This document shows, piece by piece, positions 8,903 to 17,781 of a stretch of 26,222 bases of DNA. The notes beneath the pieces were generated by a model, which ran no database searches, was not told the origin of the DNA, and worked only from the letters and a program-made list of their open reading frames with translations. The DNA lies in NCBI GenBank assembly GCA_002887195.1, contig PJAB01000463.1, positions 1 to 26,222 of the forward strand, written 5' to 3'. The position numbers and the translations under genes were made by a program. This DNA comes from Chrysochromulina parva (Eukaryota > Haptophyta > Prymnesiales > Chrysochromulinaceae). Each line of letters opens with the position of its first letter. Within the stretch, counting starts at the first letter, position 1.

Positions 8903-10099
8903 GTGAGATCGCCGGGCCGGGTATCAGAGCGAGCGGTCTGTCAGAGGTGTTTGGCGCTACCTTTACGGTATGTCTCGTGTGGTCGTGAGGCGGAGGATCT
9001 CGACTCGGCGCTGATCGGTGCGGTCGACGGATCTAAGCGAACGCTGAGGCGACGCTGCGGAGACGGGAGCGAACACTCGTGTACGCTACGGTCGGTGCGT
9101 CGCGCGTCGGGGTCGGGAACCTACCACCTATCGATACCACACCTAACTCGCCTAAGCAGCGCCTCTCGCCGGAACGCGCGCTATAGCCTATACACCTCCG
9201 TTCGCGGTAACGCCGGCCGCGCGGTCGTGGCTCCCGGTCCTATTACCTATACAGGCCTAATATCAGGCCAAACACGAAACAGGCGGCCGCGTACGCGCGG
9301 GGTACGCCGCGACGCCGCTCGCCGCTCGCCGGTATCGCGGTTCGCGCGCCTTAACGGATAACGCGCGCCGCAAGGTTTGAGCGGAATGGGTCGGGGTGTT
9401 AAATTGAAAATTCGTGTTAGTGGCATTAGTGGGTGTACCGAGGGAGGAGGGTCGAGCCGTACCGTCTACCGAGAGGCGGGCTAGGCCCTAGGGCTATAGG
9501 CGCTAGGGCCAAGGGAGGACGGGACCACCGTCGGACCGCGCATCCGCGCTTCGAGAGACGAGACCGCGCTATAACGCCGGAAGGCGTAACCGGAGGCGGA
9601 GCGCCGGGACCGCGGGAGCCGCGCCGGCGCCGTTACGGTTACGTTGTCCGACGTATGTCCGCCGAGCTGGAGCTCAGTACTGAGTACCGGACCGCGTCAA
9701 TGAGACAATAGACGAGACGCTCAGGAGCGTCGTCAGACGAGTCGTCATCTTGACGAGACGATGGAGCGTGCAGACACGGGAGTGAGTCAGTGAGACCATA
9801 CCTTTAGAAACCTTAGTAAGATACAACTCAAAGCCAGAACTTTACAGAGAGGGGAGTACATCAAGCAAAAAAGGTGGCCGCGGGTATGGGCCAGCCCAGG
9901 GGTACGGACCAACCGAACCCGGGGAGGGGACTTCCCTACAACAAGAGACTAAGAAGGCAGAAGCTGTGTCGCGCTCGAAGAGACGGAGACGCTGTGCAAT
10001 CGCTAGGGCATACTTCTGTGCGCGCGTCCTTGGCGCCGTGCTGCGGACGAGTTGCGGACGAGTCGCAGCTCATCCTCTCGATGCGAGCGCATCAGCCAT
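8903..10099. other. 1.2-kb gene-poor region of unusual composition
   Basis: No recognisable gene. The plus strand has three open frames (8903-9361, 9433-9711, and frames through 9786-10103), but the products are Arg/Gly/Ser-rich and match no family I know. Composition switches: 8903-9120 is G-rich with many TG and few CA, 9121-9300 is C-rich with TG almost absent, and 9361 onward is G-rich again. TA and CG steps are frequent, unlike in the neighbouring genes. GGTATCAGAGC at 8920-8930 matches the primer-binding site of initiator-tRNA-primed LTR retrotransposons. I read this as a probable decayed mobile element, without proof. Confidence 0.4.
9711..9775. repeat. cluster of short palindromes and GACGAGAC repeats
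   Basis: GACGCTC-AG-GAGCGTC (9716-9731) is a perfect 7-bp inverted repeat. GACGA-G-TCGTC (9736-9746) is a second one. GACGAGAC or GACGAGTC recurs at 9711, 9736 and about 9753. Function is unknown; the cluster lies inside the anomalous region. Confidence 0.6.
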
Positions 10100-10564
10100 C
10101 TAGTCGTCGCCCGACACCCATGATGCCTCCACAATCTCCTTCACTTTGCGCTCGTACTCTCTGCGATTTTCCTGGTAGAGGCGTGCCGCCTCTGAATTGG
10201 CGGGCGAGGCGGGATTGGGGTCACACAGCAGCGACTGGATCGAGGTGAGGATCGCCGAGATGTCGTAGATGGGCGACCATTGATTCTGCAGGATGTCGAG
10301 GCAGATGGAGCCGTCGGCGTAGATGTTTGGATGGTACATCTTCGTGAGGAATTTGACGACGGGCGCCTTGTTCGGGTACTCCTCGGTAAACTCGAGGTGC
10401 AGCTTGAACGTACCATCCTCCCACGCGGTGTCGTCTGGCCCAAAAATGACGGCTTGCCACTTCATGATGTCGTTGTCGAGAGGCGCGCCGTTGACGCCCT
10501 CTGGGGGATCGGACTGCATGCGCTTAAAGTCGCGCATGAGGCGTCGGCGAGCTGCGGTCGACAT
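10100..10564 (-). CDS. RAD6: ubiquitin-conjugating enzyme E2, RAD6/UBE2A type
   Basis: 154 residues, the normal size for this family, from ATG at 10564 ([17 protein letters not shown]). RAD6 E2 enzymes carry ubiquitin as a thioester and, with RING E3s, monoubiquitinate PCNA and histone H2B in the nucleus; with other partners they mark N-degron substrates. The motifs are intact: [10 protein letters not shown] (59-68), MYHPN (76-80), and [17 protein letters not shown] (82-98) containing the catalytic Cys88 at the same position as in human UBE2A. The C-terminus ends ASWVSGDD, without the long acidic tail of budding yeast RAD6. The frame is open further upstream to about 10795, but homology begins exactly at this Met and the extension has no RAD6 similarity, so it is probably 5' UTR. 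No introns. It lies about 290 bp downstream of a RING-like membrane protein on the same strand. Confidence 0.97.
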   Translation of the reverse strand: MSTAARRRLMRDFKRMQSDPPEGVNGAPLDNDIMKWQAVIFGPDDTAWEDGTFKLHLEFTEEYPNKAPVVKFLTKMYHPNIYADGSICLDILQNQWSPIYDISAILTSIQSLLCDPNPASPANSEAARLYQENRREYERKVKEIVEASWVSGDD

Positions 10565-10854
10565 GGCTGCGAGTTGCAAAGCACGAGCTCCACGCACAGG
10601 CTGCTTCTGTGTCCGGCCCTCGCCCAACTCCACACTCTGGGCACGGTCGCTACCGGTACGCTTCGAGACGCGCGCTCTTGTGCCGCTCCTTGCAAAAAAC
10701 GAGCACTTAGTTGTAAACTGAATCGCGCGACGCCGCAACCCGCCTTCCACGATCGTGGAGCCCACGCTCATCGAACATCCAAATACGCTACGCATGACAA
10801 ACTGCGCGGACTACCTGTATGCGTGTATGGTGTGTGGTCGCCGGCTCGCCGCCG
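10565..10854 (-). other. spacer between the RAD6 gene and the membrane RING-like gene
   Basis: 290 bp between the stop of the membrane protein (10855) and the RAD6 start (10564). It would hold the 3' UTR of one gene and the promoter and 5' UTR of the other. No TATA box or RNA gene is apparent. Confidence 0.4.
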
Positions 10855-12222
10855 TCAGCTCATCGGGGCGGCGCAGTAGACGCATGAGTTGCGTCCCCAG
10901 CCTGTCGCGCACGCCCTGTGCACTGCCTTGCCGCAGCCCCATCGGCAGTGCAGCACGAAGCGCTCCAGCTGCGCCGAGCTCGGCGGCTCGCTCGCGAGAG
11001 GGGTAGAGGCCGCTGGGCCGTCGTCAGCGGCGGCATTGCCGTCGCCGGTGCCGTCGCCGGTGCCGTCGCCGGTGCCGCTGCTGCTGTCGCTAGGCGCGCC
11101 GATGCCGCGCGCCATCCGACGCTTGAGCGCCGCCGCCACAGCGGAGGCGGCGGCAGCTGTGGCGACCGGTAGCGTCTTCCCGAGCGTCGTCCCGAGCATC
11201 CCCCACATCAGGGCACTGCTGGGCTGGGCCTCGGCGTCGGCGTCTTCATCAGGCGGCTTGATGAGCTCTTCGTGGCAAAAGGCGCAAATGTCGCCCGGCT
11301 CGATGGGAATCAGGCGCACGGGCGGGCGCGGCTTGATCCAGCGGCGCAGCTTATCGGCGCGCCGCTCGAGCTCAGCGCCAAACGCTTCTCGGCAGTTGGC
11401 TTGACTCAACAGCATGAACAGCGAGGCGTACGCATGCATCAGGAGCATCTTGAGGCAGAGCGAGGCGATCGAGCGCAGCAGCTCCATCGACGCGGGCCCA
11501 TACCAGAAGGCCGGGTACCGGAAAATGTAATAGTAGTCGTGGTAGTGCTGGTCCTTGCATGCATACGTGTACACGCCATACAGCTGCTCTGTGCCCAGGT
11601 TGATTGGGATGATGCTGTCGAGCACGCTGAGCTCGAGACGGGCGGGACGTCCCTCGGCATTGGCAGTCGCGATCGCACGGTCAGGTCGGAAGGTGATCGA
11701 GCCCGGCAGCGAGAGCAGCGACGGCAGGCGGCCAAACATGGGCACCCAGCTGAGCCACTCGCGGCTCGCCACAGCGGCAAGCACGCGCAGGAAGGGCGGC
11801 CCAAAGGGAGGCTCGACGCCCACGACGCGGCGGAGCAGCCGGCGTGGCAGCACCTTCCGCGTGAGCGCGATCAGCAGTCCGCGCCAGCCCGACGCGCGCA
11901 GCCGATCGGAGGTGCACGAGGGCGTATCGGAGAGCATCGTGGTCAGCAGCAGCGAACCAGTGCCAATCGTCATCGCAATCTGCGCCGAGAGGCGAAAGAA
12001 GAAGATGCTGAGCAGCGGCCGCGCGAGGTCGGCCTGAGCTGCAACCAAGAAGGCGTAGGCCACGATCCCGACGAAGATGGTCATCATGCACAGGGTGCCG
12101 GCGAAGTGCTCGACAAGCGTCGCCGAGAGCAGCACGATCATCGAGGCGCACTCCCACATGACGCCGAGCAGAACGCCGTAGATGAAGGCGGCGGTGACGC
12201 GTACGACCTGGTTCCACGCCAT
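10855..12222 (-). CDS. multi-pass membrane protein with C-terminal RING-like zinc finger
   Basis: 455 residues from ATG 12222; the frame opens earlier only at GTG 12270. The N-terminal 100 residues hold three to four hydrophobic segments (about 8-35, 42-63, 68-95), and another lies near 247-272 (SIASLCLKMLLMHAYASLFMLL with flanks). The C-terminal half has zinc-ligand spacing CAFC (313-316), a long gap, then CRWGCGKAVHRAC (426-438) and CVYC (447-450). The CxxC...C-x3-C-x4-H-x2-C...CxxC arrangement resembles RING fingers of the CxxGCG-xxxH-xxC type, so a membrane-anchored E3 ubiquitin ligase is plausible. The first CxxC is separated from the rest by about 109 residues rich in Ala, Ser, Gly and Asp, including a GTGD triplication. 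I do not recognise an exact family. It sits upstream of the RAD6 gene and is divergent from the PPR-like gene. Confidence 0.75.
   Translation of the reverse strand: MAWNQVVRVTAAFIYGVLLGVMWECASMIVLLSATLVEHFAGTLCMMTIFVGIVAYAFLVAAQADLARPLLSIFFFRLSAQIAMTIGTGSLLLTTMLSDTPSCTSDRLRASGWRGLLIALTRKVLPRRLLRRVVGVEPPFGPPFLRVLAAVASREWLSWVPMFGRLPSLLSLPGSITFRPDRAIATANAEGRPARLELSVLDSIIPINLGTEQLYGVYTYACKDQHYHDYYYIFRYPAFWYGPASMELLRSIASLCLKMLLMHAYASLFMLLSQANCREAFGAELERRADKLRRWIKPRPPVRLIPIEPGDICAFCHEELIKPPDEDADAEAQPSSALMWGMLGTTLGKTLPVATAAAASAVAAALKRRMARGIGAPSDSSSGTGDGTGDGTGDGNAAADDGPAASTPLASEPPSSAQLERFVLHCRWGCGKAVHRACATGWGRNSCVYCAAPMS
11037..11084 (-). repeat. GCCGGTGCCGTC tandem repeat coding GTGD
   Basis: A 12-bp unit repeated about three times within the membrane RING-like gene encodes GTGDGTGDGTGDG in the linker that splits the zinc-binding residues. 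It is probably an expanded disordered linker. Confidence 0.75.
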
Positions 12223-12372
12223 CAAAACACAGATATGTGACGAAACACAGAGGTACCGAAGGCCGATCACAAATGCATGTTCGTACTCGATGGATACACT
12301 CCCAGAGCGCTTCTAATTTTCGGGGCCACTCGTGAACAGATGGTGTGATTTCCTAGCAATTTCGCCTCGAAG
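12223..12372. promoter_or_regulatory. candidate bidirectional promoter
   Basis: 150 bp separate the divergent starts of the membrane RING-like gene (12222, minus) and the PPR-like gene (12373, plus). Both 5' UTRs and any promoter must fit here or overlap the genes. It is less GC-rich than the coding flanks. I see no TATA or CCAAT box, so the call rests on geometry alone. Confidence 0.45.
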
Positions 12373-14298
12373 ATGCTGGCTTTGGCTATGGCGATGGCGG
12401 CGCTGCTCCCAGCATCACCTCGCACGCTCCGGTTCTCGCCTCGTCGCGACCTTGCCGCTCGCTCGTCGCGACCCTGCCTCGCTGTCGCCGACGCGCCCGA
12501 TGCTGACGTCGTCGAGCTCCTCGGCCTCTTTAGCTCGCTCCAATGCGACACCACCGAGGCCGAGGTCGTCGCCGAGGTCACCGAGGCTGCACCAGCCGCC
12601 GGTAGCTCGGCAACGATGCTCCTTCCACCGACACAGCCGTCTTCGCTCTCCATCGCGTCCATCAACGCCGCCGCCAAGACCATCCTTGCGTCTTCGGAGC
12701 CCCCGCTTGCAAAGCAGGACCGCCTGGCGGCCCTGAGTGAGCGCGCGCTCGCGAGCGGCCGCACGCGCTCGGCGCAGCTGGCGTTCGATCACGCACTGCG
12801 TCGATGGCGCAAGTGGCGAGCCACCAAGCCGGTGCCGCTCTCGCGCTCGCTGCTACTCGCTGGGCTCCGCTCAGCCGCCGCTCGGCGTGACAAGGCGGCA
12901 TACGAGGAGCTGCTGCTTTCGGCGCAGGAGTCGTGGGAAGTGGACCTGACGCATGAGCCGCGGCTGCTGAGTGGTGCAATGGTGGGCTGCAGCGAGGCCG
13001 GCTGGCTCGACAACGCGCGCGCGTGCAACATGACCATCGTCGCCGCCGGCCTGGTGCCCACGACGGAGGCGGTCAATGCGTTTATGGCAGCACAGCTGCG
13101 CGCGGGCGACACGGACGGCGTGCTCGATGCGTTCATCCACCTGCGACAGCACGGACCGCCCGCGGACCGTCAGTCTCAGGCGCTCGCCATGCGTGCCGCC
13201 GCCAGCCGAAAGGCCTCTTGGAACGCGCTGCGCAACCTGATGCGCCGCTCGTGGCTCAAGATTCCGTGGAATGCCGCCTCGGCGAACGCAGCGGTGGGAG
13301 AGTTCGTGAGCACGGGCAACCTGCGCGCCGCCGCGGGCGTGCTCGGCCACATGCAGTCGACACGCATGCCGCTTCGGCTTGAGAGCCTCGAGCGCTTGCT
13401 CGGGCACACCGCCCTCGCTTGCGGCTCTTCTCCGACGAGCCTCCGGGTTTTCAGCGCGATGCAGCAGCACGTCGGTGCCCTGGGCGCGCTCGCGAAGGGC
13501 GCGCGCGAGGCCGGCAAGGAGGAGGCGAACGAGAAGAAAGCGGAGGCGGCGGGAAGAGGGGCGGGCCAGGGGGAGCACGATCAGCAGCCGCAGCAGCAGC
13601 CACAGCCGCAGCCGCAGCCGTCCGCCGCGCGCGCCGCAGCAGATGGTGCGACCCTGGCTGCAGCAGGCCGCGCCGCCGCCGCGTCCGCCTCTGTCCTGCG
13701 CGCGCCACCGCTCTCGATGACTGCACGGTTGCTCATGCTCTGCCACCTGTCGCCGTCGGCACGCATTCCTTTTTGCGTGCGCGCGCTCGCCGAGCTCGCT
13801 GATCCCGCGAGTCGAGTGCTCGCGCAAGCGACCATCGCGCTCGTGCTGGCCGCGGAGCCCGGGGGCGCCGTTGCGAGCGCGGCGTGGCTTACCCGTCTAT
13901 ACGAGGAGGGGGTCGACCTTGCCCACGTGGCCGAGAGTGCCCAGCTCGGCGCGCTCGTCGACGCCCTCGTGCCGACAGAGTACGGGGAATCGCTCGAGGG
14001 GCTTCTCGAAACCTCGCCAGCCTTGCCACAACATGCTCTCAAGCTGACGAGTGAGGAGGCGGCGCTAGAGACCGACCTGCGCGAGGAGCGGCTGGCGAGC
14101 GAGGCGAAGCAGAAGGCGCTCGAGGAGGCATTCAAGCTTGCCGTGCGCCGCCAGGGGCGCAAAGGTGAGGATGAGGACGAGCTGGCGGCGGCGGCGGCGG
14201 CGGCGGCGGCGACGGCGGCAGCCGATGCGGCGGGTGCGGCGAAGGCTGGCCGCGGCCGTAAGCGTAGCAGCGGCAGCAGCAGCGGCAGCAGGAGCAGT

Positions 14299-14335
<37 letters not shown>

Positions 14336-15693
14336 TGAGCGACGATGACGAGGATCGGCCGAGCCTGCGCCGCACCCTGCGCAAGAAGCTCTACCCTGAG
14401 AGCCTCTGGGCGCTTGCCGTGCGCGCCTGCGGCTCGCGCATAGAGCAGGCAGAGGCGCTGTGCGCGGCGGCGGCGGCGGTAGGTGAGCTGAGCGCCGAGA
14501 CCGGCGTGGGCGTGCCGATGCTCGAGGAGATGATCCTTGTGTGTGGACGGGCGCGCGACCCGAGCGCTGCCGTGCTCACGCTGCGCAAGCTTGAGGGCCG
14601 TGCGAGCCCCGAGGCGTACGTGAGCGCTCTCGGCACGTGCTGCGCGGACGAGGCGCCCAACATGGCGCTGGCCGACGGCGTGCTCGACATGATGCAGGGG
14701 GCTGGGGCCCTCGACGCCGCGACGCCTGGGCAGCTGCTCAGGCTCTTTGTCGGGTTAGTGCGCGGCTATGGGCGGAGCGCCGCGCTGGAGGAGGCGCATG
14801 GGGCATTCAAGGAGGGCCTGGAGTGGCTCGAGATGGCGCAGCAGCAGCAGATCAAGCGCAGGCAGCAGCAGCAGCAGGGGCCAGTCGAGGGCGCAGAGAG
14901 CGAGTGGGAAGACGCCGAGTGGCGGGCAGCCGAGCGCGCGCTCACACGCGTGATGGTGGATGCGGCGGTTCCACACCCGCGTGGACTGTTGCTTGCATGC
15001 ACCCTCCTTGAGCGCCTCGAGCGCCGTTCTGGGCAAGGGCTGAAGCACGGGTACTACAACAACCTCATCTCGGGGCATGCGACGGCACACGATCTGCACG
15101 TGGCACTGGGCGCGTTGCAGCAGGCGCAGGGGCTGCGCGGTGTCTCCGCGTCCGGCTATCGCGTCACCGACGCCACCATCGCGACCCTCATGGACGCTCT
15201 CACCGCGCAGGCCGCCGGGCTGGCGGCCGCGGGGGGGAGTGGGGACGAGCGGCTGCGCGCCTCGGCGGTGAACACGCTCAGCTCAGCCGGGCTCCAGCTG
15301 GACCAAAAGGTGGCCGCCTACCTCGCGAGCGGCGGGAGCGGCAAGATGCGCGGGGCGCGGCCGGTGAACGCGAATGACGAGATCTTGAGCGCCGAGTTGG
15401 GCGGACTACCGGTCTCAACGCGCGACGCGGAGAGGCGCGCGGCGGCGCGCGGCATGATGGTGGCCGCCTGGAGTGACGCAGATGAGGCCAGCTACGAGCC
15501 CGCTCCGAGCGAGCAGCGGGCGTACGATGAGTTTGAGAAGTTGCTCGCTCAACGTGAGGATCGAGTGCCACGGGGGGATCCGAACGGCAAGCCCGAGAGA
15601 GACACGAAGAAGGCGGTTGACGCGCGCCGGCTCACCAATATGCAGCCGGGCACCCAGGACCCCTTGGGCTTGCGGAGCCAGCGGGGCTTGTAG
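12373..15693 (+). CDS. large PPR-like protein, probably organelle-targeted
   Basis: 1106 residues, single exon from ATG 12373. The N-terminus has a hydrophobic Met/Ala/Leu stretch (residues 1-16) followed by an Arg/Ser-rich, acid-poor segment (17-36), as in the bipartite presequences of complex plastids; a mitochondrial presequence is the alternative. Residues about 195-370 contain successive helix pairs in PPR style (MVGCSEAGWLDNARACNMTI, AVNAFMAAQLRAGDTDGVLDA, NAAVGEFVSTGNLRAAAGVL). Further ones appear near 895-950 (YYNNLISGHATAHDLHVALG). PPR proteins bind organellar RNA in editing, splicing and stability. The middle holds low-complexity inserts: Gln/Pro (about 400-415), poly-Ala (about 605-617), poly-Ser (about 632-655) and poly-Gln (about 825-836). 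The helical repeats are degenerate, so another alpha-solenoid class remains possible. No further catalytic domain is seen. Confidence 0.7.
14184..14335 (+). repeat. GCG and AGC trinucleotide runs coding poly-Ala and poly-Ser
   Basis: A (GCG)n run (about 14184-14219) encodes Ala. A nearly pure (AGC)n run (about 14265-14335) encodes a Ser tract broken by Gly and Arg. Both are in frame in the PPR-like protein, separated by an Arg/Lys-rich stretch. Such runs are prone to length variation. Confidence 0.85.
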
Positions 15694-15967
15694 CTCCATC
15701 CCGTGCGCTCCACCTTGTGAACGTACCACTCCACCTAGATGAACGTACTTCAATACCACTGATTGGACTTTCAAATGTATGTGCGTCTACGTGCGTCTGC
15801 GTCGGTCGGCGTACGAAATTTGATGTCAAGCTCCCCTTTCAAACTGTTTTCCGGGGTGTGAACAGCGCAAACGTACATGTACAAACCCCGAACGAAACTT
15901 GATTAGGACCACGCTGCCGACGCAACGCTTGATGAGCGGCTGATTCATTGTCGGAGTGGACTGATTC
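15694..15967. other. intergenic region, PPR-like to kinase
   Basis: About 275 bp of lower GC. It contains a short run of TGCGTCTACG-like repeats (about 15780-15810) and otherwise nothing I can name. It must hold the 3' UTR of the PPR-like gene and the promoter of the kinase. Confidence 0.4.
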
Positions 15968-17095
15968 ATGGCGCCGCTTTTCCTACAACTCGCAGCCAGC
16001 GGGCTCTTTACTCCTCCCACCATGCACGCTAGCTACGCTCAGGCCTTGTCATCGCCGGACATCATCATTCGCAGCCGCATCGGTCAAGGCGCTCAAGCAG
16101 ACGTGTTTTTGGGCGAGAGTTTAGCCGGTGGAAAGCAGATTGTCATCAAATTGGGACTGAAGCGAGGCGCGATCGATCGCGAGGTGACGGCGCGATTCGA
16201 ACTCGCACGCGGACGGCTAGTGGTTGCCTTTGTGGCCATGCTGACTTGATTCTCACCGCTCCAGGCTGCAGTGCTCACGGTGATGCGAGGTGCGACTGGC
16301 TTCCCCAAGCTACTGCATTACGGGCAGCCGTGTGAGCGCAACCCTGGCGGCGTGCTTGTCATGGAGCTGCTTGGACCGAGCCTCGATGATCTTTGCAGGC
16401 AGGCGCGCCCATATACGTACTTGAGCGGTCCAACGGTGCTTCGCGTAGGGAAGATGGCGCTCGCACGCCTGCATCGTCTGCATCTGGCGGGCTTCGTGCA
16501 CAACGACGTCAAGCCGGCGAACTTGCTCTTGGGCGCACGCTCGACGCGCCAGGCGGCCACGCTGCATCTCATCGACTTTGGGCTCACGACCTTGGCCACA
16601 GACATGACGCTTGAGAGGCACGAATCTTTGATAGGCACTCCGTCGTTTGCAAGCCTCGCCGGTCACCACCACCGGAGGCCCATGCGGCCGGTGGACGACC
16701 TCGAGTCGCTGATGTACACGCTCGCGTACCTCGCAGCCGGGAGCCTGCCTTGGCAGGGCCTGCCCGACTCTCAGGTGGCCTCGATGAAGCACCGGGTACT
16801 CGTCGAGGGCCCCTGGATACTCAGCGACGGGTACCTAAAGTGGACCTCGCCGAAGGTTGTCGCCGCGCTGCATGCACTTTGGGCGGAGGTGATGCGCTGC
16901 AGAGGTGATGGACGGGAGGAGGGGCGCGTGCCCGTGGAGAGCATCAATTACGACGCGTGCCTGGCCATCATGCGCGGCGGATCGGAGGAGATGGGCGAAG
17001 CGCCTTTCGACTGGGAGGACGGGGCGCATGGGGGCAAAGGGGCCAACCCAATCTTTGGCGAGCCGTCACAAGGCGACACAGTCTGGTCGCCGTGA
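15968..17095 (+). CDS. CK1-family (casein kinase 1-like) protein kinase, two exons
   Basis: Exons 15968-16219 and 16265-17095 give 360 residues; the 45-nt intron is GT-AG, phase 0. Start choice lies between ATG 15968 and ATG 16022 (residue 19). The fold is readable: the Gly loop IGQGAQADVF (38-47, third Gly replaced by Ala), the ATP-binding Lys61 in IVIKL, a catalytic loop with Asp165 reading VHNDVKPANLLL, and DFG at 188-190. CK1 identity comes from GTPSFAS followed by RPVDDLESLMYTLAYLAAGSLPWQGL, matching the CK1 block GTARYAS...RRDDLESLGY...GSLPWQGL. The HRD Arg is Asn and CK1's KPDN is KPAN; both catalytic Asp residues remain, so activity is plausible. The C-terminal tail is short. CK1 kinases phosphorylate acidic or primed Ser/Thr sites. 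Substrates are unknown. Confidence 0.88.
16220..16264 (+). other. 45-nt intron of CK1-like gene
   Basis: GTGGTT...TCCAG, phase 0. Splicing joins ELARGRL to AAVLTVMRGATGFPKLLHYG, restoring the CK1 path between the N-lobe helix and the GFPK segment. Unspliced, the frame stops at 16247-16249. It contains GGTTGCCTTTGTGGCC and TTGATT motifs akin to the repeats in the other introns. Confidence 0.8.
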
Positions 17096-17781
17096 TGGGG
17101 GAGACGCCCAAAGGCGCAAAGAAGAGGAGAGAGAGAGAGAGAAGAGGGGAGCTGCGGAAGGTGTGCGACACACGCGGCGAGAGGAGGAGAGACAATCCTT
17201 GGGCTCGTTGGGAGTCCAGCCAAGGGGCTGGCCTTGGTCCAGCCGGAGCGGAAGCGGAAGCCGGAATGCCGTAGTCGCACAGGCGGCTCGTTTGGAGGGA
17301 GATTCATGGCCGACTCGAATCGAACTTCGGAGTCAGTACTTTGGCACGCATTCTGCGTAGCAGGCAGAGCGTTGTACCCTACGGTTGCGTAGTCACGCAC
17401 CTCCATCACCCCGAACCGAAGTCGATTATATACTGCCGTGTCTCGTGTTGTGCTGGCAGTACTTAAGCTGTACGTACGAGGCAGACAGGTGACAGCTGTA
17501 GTGGTGTAGAGTCTAGAAATAGAGGTGTAGTATACTCGAACCGGTGCACGGACATATCACGTAAACCCCAATGCGCAATGCGACGACGGGGTATGTATTG
17601 CCTATTGCGCGACGATTTCGCGAGCGCTTCGACGGGACCGGAGAGCGTGCATGCGGTCGGAGCGCCCGGACGGGAAAATGCGCGACCGATATGCGGCCGC
17701 CCTCCCGTCCCGCCTGAGGCCCCACCCCCAGCCGCGCGGCCCCCGCCGCTGCGTTGGCGGCTTTCCGTCCCGGTCCCATAC
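17096..17781. other. convergent intergenic region with GA tract and hairpins
   Basis: About 690 bp between the 3' ends of the kinase (+) and the coiled-coil gene (-). It contains a GA-rich simple repeat (about 17119-17150). It also has CCAGCC-AAGG-GGCTGG (17216-17231), an imperfect palindrome around GACTCGAATCGAACTTCGGAG (about 17311-17333), and a 7-bp stem TACTGCC/GGCAGTA with a 17-nt loop (17431-17461). Some may shape 3' ends. I found no tRNA or other RNA gene that folds convincingly. Confidence 0.45.

Noticed and set aside
9433..9711. Small gene in the anomalous region (92 codons)
   Set aside because: It starts at a non-ATG codon, is Arg/Gly-rich, has no recognisable motif and differs from host codon use.
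9397..9943. A complete LTR (TGTTA... to ...ACAACA)
   Set aside because: Suggestive ends only; there is no second copy in the window and no target-site duplication could be shown.
10565..10795. N-terminal extension of RAD6
   Set aside because: The frame is open but the added residues have no family similarity; RAD6 proteins begin at the MST(P/A)ARRRLMRDF motif.
11272..12240. Plus-strand ORF of 322 codons opposite the membrane RING-like gene
   Set aside because: The product is a featureless Arg/Gln/His-rich chain, while the minus frame shows membrane segments and ordered zinc ligands.
13581..14384. Minus-strand ORF with a poly-Leu stretch inside the PPR-like gene
   Set aside because: The Leu run is the reverse reading of the AGC repeat coding Ser; no independent coding signal.
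17300..17400. Possible tRNA gene (TTCGATTC on the minus strand and AGCAGGCAGAGC on the plus strand)
   Set aside because: The T-loop-like and A-box-like pieces are on opposite strands and no acceptor or T stem pairs properly.
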